From positions 744,001 through 808,000 of the forward strand of contig NZ_JABMCB010000202.1 of NCBI RefSeq assembly GCF_013359935.1: DNA of 64,000 nucleotides. The letters run 5' to 3'. Of this stretch, positions 34,097 to 42,609 are shown one piece after another. Origin of the DNA: Paenibacillus xylanilyticus. Lineage in GTDB: Bacteria; Bacillota; Bacilli; Paenibacillales; Paenibacillaceae. A program made the translations under genes and the position numbers. The notes under the pieces are model-generated. The model saw only the letters and a program-made list of their open reading frames with translations, was not told the DNA's origin and did not search any database. The first letter of the stretch is position 1. Each line of letters begins with the position of its first letter.

Positions 34097-35411
34097 TAAG
34101 TTCTCCCTTTCTGTTCAGTTGAGACATATTATCCAGTAATCCCTCGTTGCTATCCTGGGCATTACGCGAAGCAATCACCCGATCGTTCGTACGGGTAATT
34201 TCTTTCCACCTCTTCCCTTTTTCCTGCTCCCATTGGGAAAGGGTGAAATACTTAATTTCACCTACGGTTTCATCTGTATCAATCATTTTAAATCGAATAT
34301 ATTTTTCCTTTTCCGATTTGGTGTCAATCGTGATTTTACCGTACCACTCAGGTTTTAAGTTCAAATGAAAGAGATTGGCATCATCACGGTACTGGAATGA
34401 GACAAATTCTTTCCCATCCTTGCCATCCCATTGATAAAAGGTATAGAACCACATGCGTGAATCAAATACGTAATGTTCCCAGCCTTTTGGAGTTTCCTTT
34501 AGCCCAAATTCAATAATACCATCATTGTTGAAATCACCGCTTAAAATTTTGTCATCTCTGTAGGTTTGGTCAGGCGATTTGAACGCATTTACCAGTTTGT
34601 TATCCTTCACATAAATAATCTGTGAAAACGAACTGCGGTCATCCAGCTCTGCGTCCAGCACAATCCCCATCTTATCCTTAGCAATCTCTCCACCCAGAGC
34701 ATTGTAGATCTCTTTTACCGTGTAATCGGTTTGAAGACGATCCACTTCCTTAAAGCTGCCTTCATCGTATTGATATAAAGCAATGCTTGCGAAACCACTG
34801 TTATTCAGGGCTACAATGGCAAAGTCGTTTTTCCCATCCCCGTTCAGATCCAGTGTGTTTCCTTGCAAATCATCAATAATATATTGGTTATATGGAACGC
34901 CACCCAAGACCTGCTCAAGTGCACCGCCCTTGTAAGAGTATGCTGTCAGTGCTTTTTGTTCTTGCAGACTCACACCAAGAATGATATCCGGATTCCCATC
35001 GTTCGTAATGTCCAACACTTTAAAGGATTGAAGCTCGCTGCCAGGCACATCAAACGTCAGCTTTTTAACCCATGTATCTCCCTGCTCCTCCAATAACATG
35101 CCATGGATGCGTACATTTTCATTGGGGGTTTCATAAAATACGATCGCTTCACGGGTTCCGTCACCGTCGAGATCTTCCACACGAATCATGCTGGTGTTGT
35201 TCATGTCTTTGGGGCGAATAAGTGCGCTCTCAGGCGGCTGCTCCTTCTGAACAACATAAAACAATTTCTCTTTATCCATGGATAGCATGGGTTTCTTCAT
35301 CAAACCCTTGGGGTCGCTAATGACCGTGCATCCGCTAAGAACAGAGCCAAGCACGATTGTGACCGCTCCACAAGCTAACAGGCGCACCCATCGTGAGTTA
35401 AGCAATTTCAT
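34089..35411 (-). CDS. Lipoprotein with VCBS/FG-GAP-type repeats
   Basis: 440 residues. Signal peptide with lipobox VLSGCTVI, so it is an outer-face lipoprotein. Several FG-GAP/VCBS-like blades carry calcium-loop motifs: DLDGDGTREAIVF, DITNDGNPDIILG, DLNGDGKNDFAIV and DFNNDGIIEFG, consistent with a beta-propeller. I take ATG at 35411 rather than the preceding GTG; the ribosome-binding site is weak, suggesting coupling to the upstream ATPase gene 17 bases away. May be a sensory or binding partner of the linked kinase; this is inference. Confidence 0.8.
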   Translation of the reverse strand: MKLLNSRWVRLLACGAVTIVLGSVLSGCTVISDPKGLMKKPMLSMDKEKLFYVVQKEQPPESALIRPKDMNNTSMIRVEDLDGDGTREAIVFYETPNENVRIHGMLLEEQGDTWVKKLTFDVPGSELQSFKVLDITNDGNPDIILGVSLQEQKALTAYSYKGGALEQVLGGVPYNQYIIDDLQGNTLDLNGDGKNDFAIVALNNSGFASIALYQYDEGSFKEVDRLQTDYTVKEIYNALGGEIAKDKMGIVLDAELDDRSSFSQIIYVKDNKLVNAFKSPDQTYRDDKILSGDFNNDGIIEFGLKETPKGWEHYVFDSRMWFYTFYQWDGKDGKEFVSFQYRDDANLFHLNLKPEWYGKITIDTKSEKEKYIRFKMIDTDETVGEIKYFTLSQWEQEKGKRWKEITRTNDRVIASRNAQDSNEGLLDNMSQLNRKGELNE

Positions 35412-35427
35412 CACTCATTTCAATAGT

Positions 35428-36153
35428 TTAAATCATGTTTTTTTCTTTTTGCGTCAGCCTACGTCCACGTATATCAAAAGCAATCTTACCTTCCGCAAGA
35501 CCCCAGATGCGTGTGGCATGTTTCTCCGCCATTTCAATCGGTAGAACCGCGATGACTGTAGCACGTTCTTCTTCACACAGTTTGCGTAATGTTTCGAGAA
35601 CGGTATCTGCCGTGTGCGGATCAAGTCCAATTACAGGTTCATCCGCGAGGATTACTTTGGCACCATGTGCGAGAGCACGGGCAATGGCAACACGCTGCTT
35701 CTCACCACCGCTAAGCTTTTCCGCAGTTTGATGTGCTTTATCCAGAAGTCCTAACCCCTCCAGATAATCCATGGCCCCCATATAATCATCCGAACGGACC
35801 ATGCCAGTCACCATTCTCCACCAAGGCGTCTGACCCGATCGACCAATTAATACGTTCTTGAGTGCCGTACGCCTAGGATAGAGCTGAGGATTCTGTTCCA
35901 AGTATGCCCATTCACGCTTAATTTTCCGTTTACCGGACCAGCCTTCTTTTATAATTTCGACACCGTCAACCGTAAATCGGCCGCCATCCCATTTCTCCAA
36001 CATGGCCAGGCACTTAAGCAGCATGCTTTTTCCACTACCGCTGGAACCGATTACTGCGATCATTTCACCCTGTTGCATATCAAATCGTATATCCCGCAGA
36101 ACCGGAACCCGGTCCGCTCCAACGGATTTACTCAAATTCTCAACTCTGATCAT
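35428..36153 (-). CDS. Orphan ABC ATPase (PhnC-like) with an atypical switch loop
   Basis: 241 residues. Walker A GSSGSGKS, Q-loop YLEQNPQLYPRR, signature LSGGEKQR and Walker B VILADEPVIGLD are intact, resembling phosphonate-type importer ATPases. The switch (H-loop) histidine, normally in an LHQ/THD context, is replaced: the loop reads VIAVLPIEMAEK, with Pro where His is expected. No permease or binding-protein gene lies nearby. GAGGAG is eight bases before the ATG. First gene of the unit with the VCBS lipoprotein and two-component system; it may be regulatory rather than a transporter motor. Confidence 0.8.
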   Translation of the reverse strand: MIRVENLSKSVGADRVPVLRDIRFDMQQGEMIAVIGSSGSGKSMLLKCLAMLEKWDGGRFTVDGVEIIKEGWSGKRKIKREWAYLEQNPQLYPRRTALKNVLIGRSGQTPWWRMVTGMVRSDDYMGAMDYLEGLGLLDKAHQTAEKLSGGEKQRVAIARALAHGAKVILADEPVIGLDPHTADTVLETLRKLCEEERATVIAVLPIEMAEKHATRIWGLAEGKIAFDIRGRRLTQKEKNMI

Positions 36154-36237
36154 CGCGATGTCTCCTCTTGTCCATGTTTTTCCCTACTATATAGTGTACT
36201 CGGAAATGGACATCAATTTCCATGCGAACACCAGCTT

Positions 36238-37428
36238 CTATTTTACCACAGATTGGGGGATGGGTTTATTCCGGAATAATACACCTGCAGCACCAAAAAG
36301 CAGATACATGCATCCAAGCAGGGTAAACATGCTTCCAGGCGAAATCCAATTGATCATTTGACCACCCACATTCGGTCCCAAAATACTGCCAATCGTAAAA
36401 TGGAACGATGCCACCACGTTGGCTGCCGGCAGGAGTGCCTTAGGTAGAATATCTGCAGCATAGGCAAGTCCAAGCGAGAAGAAGGAACCTACCAGACCTC
36501 CTGCTATGGTTAGCAACACCAGCGTCCACCAGAAATGAGTCCCGGCCACGGGTACCAGCATGAACATGACCCCGCCTGCAATACCGGCAGACATTAACAC
36601 CCTTTTGCGTCCAAATCGGTCACTTAGCATACCCAAGGGTAACTGCAGGAACAATCCACCGATTCCCACAAACGGCAGCAAAGATGAGATCTGATTGGCA
36701 TCAAAACCGATTCGCAATCCGTATACCGGGAAGTTACTGTTCATGCCCGCTTCCATATAACCATACAAAAGCGCCGGTATTAAAGCATACCAGGCCCAGG
36801 ACCAACTGCGACGGAAACGACGTTCAGGTAGTTGTCCATGCTCTGTTTTTTCCGGTTTGGTGTCGGGAAGCTTCATTAATACAAGCAAGAGTACGGCTCC
36901 CATACAAACGAAAAGAACCCAGAACGGGACAGCCTCGCCAAACCCAAGCAGTTTGATGCCCAATGGGCCTATACTGAAACCAAGTCCATAGGACATGCCG
37001 TATAGGGATATGTAACGCCCTCTTTTTTCGGGTGCCGTAACGAGAAGTACCCAGAGCTGGGCAGCATAATGCAATGCGCTATCACCAATACCTACGGCAA
37101 GACGAAGGATAAACCATATTTTAATATCCGGAAAATACGGAAAAAGGATCAGTGGAAACATAACAAATAACAGACCGCCGACAATCAGTTTCTTAAAACC
37201 GACAGCGCCAAGAAGCCGTTCGGCGATCAGGGTCATTGCAAAAGAACCCACATACAGTGCAGCTGCATTGAGACCGTTTAATCCGGGGGATACTCCTTTT
37301 TGCTCGAGGAAAATGGATAATACCGGAAGCAATAGCCCCTGACTAATGCCTGCAACAACAATAACGATGATTAGGATAAGATAGTTAGATCTAGAATGTG
37401 ATGATTTTGCGACATTAACCGATGACAC
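36238..37428 (-). CDS. MFS family transporter
   Basis: 396 residues, 12 predicted helices. Typical MFS elements include PLGMLSDRFGRKRVLMSAG in the mid-protein loop (motif A of the second half) and a first half with VAGISQGLLLPVLSIFLEQKG. A drug-efflux-like exporter is likely; substrate unknown. The start is uncertain: GTG at 37428 has GGAGG ten bases upstream, while ATG at 37437 is one base from that site. Divergent from the ArsR-type regulator gene, which may control it. Confidence 0.78.
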   Translation of the reverse strand: MSSVNVAKSSHSRSNYLILIIVIVVAGISQGLLLPVLSIFLEQKGVSPGLNGLNAAALYVGSFAMTLIAERLLGAVGFKKLIVGGLLFVMFPLILFPYFPDIKIWFILRLAVGIGDSALHYAAQLWVLLVTAPEKRGRYISLYGMSYGLGFSIGPLGIKLLGFGEAVPFWVLFVCMGAVLLLVLMKLPDTKPEKTEHGQLPERRFRRSWSWAWYALIPALLYGYMEAGMNSNFPVYGLRIGFDANQISSLLPFVGIGGLFLQLPLGMLSDRFGRKRVLMSAGIAGGVMFMLVPVAGTHFWWTLVLLTIAGGLVGSFFSLGLAYAADILPKALLPAANVVASFHFTIGSILGPNVGGQMINWISPGSMFTLLGCMYLLFGAAGVLFRNKPIPQSVVK

Positions 37429-37556
37429 GAATTTCATTCCTCCTGCGGACAAACAAAGAAAAATCGCCATCGCTGACGACTTTTCGCATGTTATTCATAT
37501 TCATAAGATAAAGCGTTGCTGCGCCGGTGCATTTGCCCCGGACTTGAACATTATAG

Positions 37557-37586
37557 TGGACAACGCCCTGCAAAACAAGCCATAAT
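37557..37586 (+). promoter_or_regulatory. Promoter of the ArsR-type regulator gene
   Basis: TGGACA, 18 bases, CATAAT, about 53 bases before the start codon, in the region shared with the divergent MFS gene. Confidence 0.5.
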
Positions 37587-37639
37587 AGTACATAAGTCGC
37601 TGCGTACATTTAGATGTGACGGGAGGATTCTGCATCGTT

Positions 37640-38560
37640 ATGACTTATCATGTTAAAATTGATGTTTCACCGATATATGAAATGCTGAACAGTTTTCTTG
37701 TATATGTTACAAAAAAGTGGATTCAACATCTGGATGTTGGTCCCGAATGGATTCTTGAAGTCGAAGGCAAACTAAGTTCCAATGTACGAGCTGCTCTCGC
37801 GCCTGCCTCGACTTGGCCTTTTGATGATTTTGATGTCTTGTTTGCATGGGCGGCCTATCGGACTAGCTCTTCAGAAAATCAGGATTTTCTGAACATGCTT
37901 GCGGAACTGACTGCAGAAGAGCTGTTTGCTCGTGTATCTCCTCTGCTGCCAAGTATTACAATAAAAGAAACGACACACATTCGGGACAGCTATGTGCCGC
38001 TGCTTCGTCTCTGGGATCAGCATTACTGCCGAAGCATTAGTGAAGATCATCGTACCTGGCTGGAAGAGGACGCGGATGAGAAGCGCACTCTTTTGGGTAA
38101 AATGGGACCAGAACTGCTTATCGAATATGCAACAGCAGGTGTTATCGTGGAGCCTATGCCTGGACTTGACGAAGTCATCCTGTTTCCGACTGTACATAAC
38201 CGTCCAATCAATATGTACTGCTTCTATGAAGGCATGATGATTATGCAGTATCCTGTTGATATCCCTGAAGAAAATGAAGACCAGCCGCCGACCTGTCTGC
38301 TGCGTTTCACACATGCCTTGGCCGATCCCGAACGACTTCGTTTGCTTCGTTACGTATCCGATGAACCGAAATCGCTCGCGGAGATGTGTGAAGAATTGAA
38401 CAAAGATGAAGACATGGTCAAAGACCAGGTTATGGCGTTACGTATCGCAGGTCTGCTGCGAACCCATCTGCTCGGCAGTAACCGCAAAGAGAAATACAGT
38501 ATCCGGCCGGATGGCGTGTCTGAATTAAACATGTTCCTGGAATCCTATATTCGCATATAA
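37640..38560 (+). CDS. ArsR-type winged-helix regulator with large N-terminal domain
   Basis: 306 residues. The C-terminal 90 residues (from LRFTHALADPERLRLLRYV) are an ArsR-type winged helix without the CxC metal site. The N-terminal 210 residues match the DUF5937-like extension seen in some Firmicute regulators, with unknown ligand. ATG at 37640 has GGGAGG 13 bases upstream, which is long; no better start is seen. Followed after 42 bases by the HAD gene, so probably co-transcribed. Confidence 0.75.
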   Translation: MTYHVKIDVSPIYEMLNSFLVYVTKKWIQHLDVGPEWILEVEGKLSSNVRAALAPASTWPFDDFDVLFAWAAYRTSSSENQDFLNMLAELTAEELFARVSPLLPSITIKETTHIRDSYVPLLRLWDQHYCRSISEDHRTWLEEDADEKRTLLGKMGPELLIEYATAGVIVEPMPGLDEVILFPTVHNRPINMYCFYEGMMIMQYPVDIPEENEDQPPTCLLRFTHALADPERLRLLRYVSDEPKSLAEMCEELNKDEDMVKDQVMALRIAGLLRTHLLGSNRKEKYSIRPDGVSELNMFLESYIRI

Positions 38561-38602
38561 AAGAGGATGCATTGGAGTTGCCGGCTGCAAGGAGTGAGTT
38601 GA

Positions 38603-39367
38603 ATGAACACCATTAAACAGCATATTATTTTTGACCTGGACGATACACTTGTCTATTGCAACAAATATTTCAACCTGGTTCTGGGTGAATTCTTTGAAAA
38701 CATGCAGGAGTGGTTTGACCCTCATGCATTAACGGTTCAGGAAATCCGTGACAAACAACTGGAGATCGACGTGACAGGAGTAAACAAAGTGGGATTTGCA
38801 AGTCATCATTTTCCCGAGTCCCTCATTGATACGTATCGTTATTTCTCTCAAAAGTATGAAAGAGCCACGTCATCTGAAGAAGAATCGTTTCTTACCAAGC
38901 TCGGCATGAGCGTATACGATCAAGAGGTAGAGCCATACCCTCACATGGTCGAGACACTGGAGAGCCTTCAATCGGCTGGACATTCCCTCTATCTGTACAC
39001 CGGAGGCGAAACCGTGATACAGCAGCGGAAGATTGATCAGATGAAGTTGTCAGCTTATTTTGATGACCGTATCTATATCCGACAACACAAAAACGTTGAA
39101 GCTCTTGAAGGCATTCTGTCTTCCGGACCGTTCGACCGCAGGACTACGTGGATGATCGGAAATTCATTACGCACGGATATTCTGCCGGCGGTAACCGCCG
39201 GAATCCACAGTATATATATCAAACAGCCAAATGAATGGCAGTATAATATTGTTGAACTTCAGCCAAATCCGGAAACATCGATGTATACCATCACTGCTCT
39301 GGAAGAGGTACCGAAGATCATTCATGAAAATATTCAACAACAGCAGCAAAAAAGGACCCTTGGTTAA
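38603..39367 (+). CDS. HAD superfamily hydrolase
   Basis: 254 residues. HAD motif I FDLDDTLVYCNK (residues 11-22, nucleophile Asp and acid/base Asp), motif II T in LYTGG, motif III Lys region and motif IV GNSLRTDILPAVTAG. A C1 cap of about 90 residues. Probably a small-molecule phosphatase; substrate not inferable. AAGGAG is eight bases before the ATG. The stop codon lies within the terminator hairpin. Confidence 0.85.
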   Translation: MNTIKQHIIFDLDDTLVYCNKYFNLVLGEFFENMQEWFDPHALTVQEIRDKQLEIDVTGVNKVGFASHHFPESLIDTYRYFSQKYERATSSEEESFLTKLGMSVYDQEVEPYPHMVETLESLQSAGHSLYLYTGGETVIQQRKIDQMKLSAYFDDRIYIRQHKNVEALEGILSSGPFDRRTTWMIGNSLRTDILPAVTAGIHSIYIKQPNEWQYNIVELQPNPETSMYTITALEEVPKIIHENIQQQQQKRTLG

Positions 39368-39377
39368 GGGTCCTTTT
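39350..39377. terminator. Bidirectional terminator between HAD gene and topB
   Basis: 12-bp stem AAAAGGACCCTT / AAGGGTCCTTTT with a 4-base loop and A/T tracts on both sides. The HAD stop codon is in the stem-loop. Confidence 0.9.
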
Positions 39378-39416
39378 TGTGTATCGATTAGAGATATGTT
39401 ATTTCTCAGAGCAGAT

Positions 39417-41750
39417 CTATGATTCCTGTCTTTCAGCAGAAAGCTTACCTGAAGTAAGATCCTGCAGGATAATCCGCGCCTTGACCGTACTCCCGTCTTT
39501 TCGTTTGAAGGCCAGTACCTGTGTGCTTCCTTTCTCAATCAGAGACTTTAGCATCGTACTGATTATTTTTTTGCCGACATACTCTTTCCAGATGACAAAT
39601 CCGCAGCCTTCCTTGAATCGGGTACACCCATATCCTTTCTTGCCTTCAATAATCTGACCGGTGCATCCCGGAGAAGGACAAGACGCCAAGGGTTCACGAA
39701 CGCCGGTTTTCCCGGAAGATGCAGATGGTGCCTTCGCCACTGAGGTGGCCGTGTTACCCGATCTGGAGACAGCTGCTGATGTCTGACGTGATGTTTTGGG
39801 TGCTGAAGCGGCAGATTTGGTCGTCGTTCTCGTTCCGGCTCTTGAAGCTTTCACTCCCTTGCCTTTACCACGCCCCCCGCGTGAATCTTCCCCGAATGCA
39901 TCTGCTGGTGCAGGAGCCTGAACACGGACCTTATCTATGATGGACATGGTGAACTTCTTGACGTTCTCCATAAACTTATCCTGTCCGGCTTCCCCCTTGG
40001 AGATCTGATACAGTCTTCTCTCCCATTGCCCCGTCATTTCAGGGGATGTTAACAGATCCACACCGGCCCGGCGAATTAATTCAATCGCTGTCCGGCCTTT
40101 CAGCGTCAACTGCATCTTTTTCCCCTGCATCGTAATATAACCGACATTTTTAAGCCTTTCAATGGTAGCAGCACGTGTTGCTGGCGTACCCAGTCCACTG
40201 TCTTTCATTGCATCTCGCAGTTCTTCATTCTCAATCTGCTTGCCTGCGCTTTCCATCGCTTTCAGCAGAGTTCCCTCGGTATAACTTTTGGGTGGTTGGG
40301 TTGCTTTTTCCTTAAACTCGCTCTTGATACATTGGACTGGAAGTTCGGGCTGTACCGAGAACGTCTTGTCTGTCCACTCCTCTGCATCTTCATCCTCATT
40401 GCTGCTCTTCTTCGTTTTTTTCTTGCCAGAGCCGTTCTGCTCCTGATCCGAAGAAGGCAAAACCACTTTCCACCCCAGTGACAGCAGCTCCTTCACGGAA
40501 GTTTTGAACTGATGCTGCTCAACCTCTGTAAGCACAGTATGCTGTTTGTACTCTGCCGGTGGATAGAAATGAGACAAAAACCGTCTAACGATCAAGTCGT
40601 AGATGTTCTGCTCATCCTTGGATAAAGTACCCGGACGCTTCAGCGTAGGCAATATAGCATGGTGATCCTCTACCTTGGATGGATTGCAAACGCCCTTGTT
40701 GTTTTTGTGAACCAATTCAGGTTTAGCACCAATTGCAAGTTCACTGTATGGCCCGTTTTTCAGCAGATTCAATGTCTTGTGCATACCCTCGATATTCTGT
40801 TCCGTAACATAGTTGGAATTGGTACGCGGATACGAAATGACCTTGTGTTTCTCATACAAGGCCTGTGCGATATCCAATGTTTTTTTTGCTCCGTATCCGT
40901 ATTTCGCATTAGCCTCACGCTGTAAAAGAGTCAGATCATATAACCTGTACGGGTACTCCTTCGTTTGCTTCGCCTCATACTTGGAAATATGTCCGGTCTT
41001 GCCCTTCACACTTGTGGCTATCGCTTCAGCAGCCTCAGCATCTGTAAGCTTGTCTCCCTGACGCATACCTTTATACTCAACGCCTTCCTGACGAAACCAG
41101 GCGGCCACTTCATAAAAGGTCTGTGACTGAAACGCCTCTATCTCGATTTCCCGATCATAAATCAGCGCGAGTACCGGCGTCTGCACACGTCCAACAGACA
41201 ATAACGCATTATGCCGAGTTGTAAAAGCACGTGAAGCATTCATGCCAATCAGCCAATCGGCCTCACTTCGAGCCCGGGCAGCATGGGTCAGGTTTTCGAA
41301 CTCGGATGCATCCTTCAGTCCGTCGAATCCGCGTTTGATGCTTTCAGCAGTCAGATCCGAGATCCATAAACGCTTAACAGGCTGACGCAGCTTCAATTGT
41401 TGTTGAATCAGCGCAAAAATATACTGCCCCTCTCGTCCTGCGTCACATGCATTTACGATCGCTGAAGCTCGTTTAGCAAGTTCTCCGATGATCTTCAGTT
41501 GATCTTTCGTTTTGGGATTGGGCACAATTTTGAACTGATCCGGAATGATTGGCAGATCGGCAATATTCCATCGCTTGTATTTCGTATCATACGCATCCGG
41601 TTCAGCAAGCCCGAGCAGGTGACCAATCGCCCAAGTGATGATGTAATGCTCACCTTCAAGATAACTGCGATTGTTCTTGGCTCTTGGTTCTATGACGGCG
41701 GCAATGGTTCGTCCCATATCAGGCTTTTCCGCTATAACCAGTGTCTTCAT
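39417..41750 (-). CDS. topB: DNA topoisomerase III
   Basis: 777-residue type IA topoisomerase. TOPRIM domain at the N-terminus (LVIAEKPDMGRTIA; DAGREGQ), active-site Tyr in SYPRTNSNYV, and core segments IGLNASRA-like (WLIGMNASRAF). A Ser/Thr/Ala/Lys-rich linker (about 620-690) leads to a C-terminal zinc-ribbon-like Topo_C repeat (CPSPGCTG...GYGCTRF). It relaxes and decatenates DNA. The ATG follows GGAGGAG at about ten bases. The C-terminal 60 residues extend beyond the usual TopB. Confidence 0.92.
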   Translation of the reverse strand: MKTLVIAEKPDMGRTIAAVIEPRAKNNRSYLEGEHYIITWAIGHLLGLAEPDAYDTKYKRWNIADLPIIPDQFKIVPNPKTKDQLKIIGELAKRASAIVNACDAGREGQYIFALIQQQLKLRQPVKRLWISDLTAESIKRGFDGLKDASEFENLTHAARARSEADWLIGMNASRAFTTRHNALLSVGRVQTPVLALIYDREIEIEAFQSQTFYEVAAWFRQEGVEYKGMRQGDKLTDAEAAEAIATSVKGKTGHISKYEAKQTKEYPYRLYDLTLLQREANAKYGYGAKKTLDIAQALYEKHKVISYPRTNSNYVTEQNIEGMHKTLNLLKNGPYSELAIGAKPELVHKNNKGVCNPSKVEDHHAILPTLKRPGTLSKDEQNIYDLIVRRFLSHFYPPAEYKQHTVLTEVEQHQFKTSVKELLSLGWKVVLPSSDQEQNGSGKKKTKKSSNEDEDAEEWTDKTFSVQPELPVQCIKSEFKEKATQPPKSYTEGTLLKAMESAGKQIENEELRDAMKDSGLGTPATRAATIERLKNVGYITMQGKKMQLTLKGRTAIELIRRAGVDLLTSPEMTGQWERRLYQISKGEAGQDKFMENVKKFTMSIIDKVRVQAPAPADAFGEDSRGGRGKGKGVKASRAGTRTTTKSAASAPKTSRQTSAAVSRSGNTATSVAKAPSASSGKTGVREPLASCPSPGCTGQIIEGKKGYGCTRFKEGCGFVIWKEYVGKKIISTMLKSLIEKGSTQVLAFKRKDGSTVKARIILQDLTSGKLSAERQES

Positions 41751-41790
41751 CCGTCCATCTCTCCTCCTTCACCGTCCGCATGACGGCAAA

Positions 41791-41819
41791 AAGGGGCCTT
41801 CCGCCCACGGAAGCCCCTT
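41791..41819 (-). terminator. Terminator after fur
   Basis: Minus strand AAGGGGCTTCCG / CGGAAGGCCCCTT with one bulge and a six-T tail. Confidence 0.85.
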
Positions 41820-41875
41820 GCTTCTGAAACCTATTATATCAGATTTTGATTCCGGGAGCATCCTCCACGGATGAA

Positions 41876-42367
41876 TTAACCTGCCGCCTGCTCATTTATG
41901 GCCTGCTTTTCCCGGCACTCCTTGCACACACCCTGAAAATCAAGTCGGTGATCTGTCACTGCAAAACCATATTGACGTTCAATCTGCTGTTCCAGACGAA
42001 GCAAACCATCTTCCATAATTTCTTCTACAGTTCCACACTCCGTGCAGATCAAGTGGTGATGATGATGGGAGCCATCTGTACTTCGCAGATCGAAGCGGGC
42101 AGCCCCATCTCCAAAATTGATTTTCTCTACAACCTGAAGATCACTTAACAGCTCCAGTGTACGATATACAGTAGCCAGCCCGATCTCTGGAAACTGTTCT
42201 TTCACCAGCAGAAACACTTCTTCGGCGCTAAAATGATCCTTCTCATGCTCAAGCAGTACACGTACCGTTACTTCACGTTGTTGAGTTAGTTTATATCCCT
42301 TATCAACCAATTGCTTTTTAATCTCGAATATCTGTTCTGAAATGGACTTCTCCCGGTTTCTTGCCAT
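41876..42367 (-). CDS. fur: Ferric uptake regulator Fur
   Basis: 163 residues. N-terminal winged helix (YKLTQQREVTVRVLLE, PEIGLATVYRTLELL) and a C-terminal dimerisation/metal domain with HHHHHLICTECG and GVCKECREK; the two CxxC pairs form the structural zinc site. The sequence is much closer to B. subtilis Fur (NFGDG, DHRLxFxGVC) than to PerR. It represses iron-uptake genes when loaded with Fe2+. ATG at 42367 follows GGAGGTG; an ATG nine codons upstream precedes that site. Its promoter contains an exact PerR box. Confidence 0.93.
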   Translation of the reverse strand: MARNREKSISEQIFEIKKQLVDKGYKLTQQREVTVRVLLEHEKDHFSAEEVFLLVKEQFPEIGLATVYRTLELLSDLQVVEKINFGDGAARFDLRSTDGSHHHHHLICTECGTVEEIMEDGLLRLEQQIERQYGFAVTDHRLDFQGVCKECREKQAINEQAAG

Positions 42368-42431
42368 AGCAGGTTGCACCTCCGGATATATCATTCTCTA
42401 TTTACGATGTCATTGTCATTTATTTTCTTAT

Positions 42432-42446
42432 TTATAATAATTATAA
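42432..42446. promoter_or_regulatory. PerR box in the fur promoter
   Basis: TTATAATAATTATAA, an exact match to the PerR consensus TTATAATNATTATAA, 65 bases upstream of the fur start and overlapping TATAAT-like -10 sequence. B. subtilis fur is a PerR target. Confidence 0.85.
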
Positions 42447-42539
42447 TCTAATAATAAGTCTTTATGACTTAAAAAGCAATGCTCTACCTCACACTTGCAA
42501 TAATTATTTTCGTTCTAGGTGAAATAGATATAACAAAAA

Positions 42540-42570
42540 AACAACCCTCACTGATAGCGAGAGTTGTTTT
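42540..42570 (-). terminator. Terminator after gltD
   Basis: Minus strand AACAACTCTC / GAGGGTTGTT stem with one G-U pair and a seven-T tail. Confidence 0.88.
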
Positions 42571-42609
42571 GTAACTTCCATAATAATATCAATTATTGCC
42601 ATATGCAGA

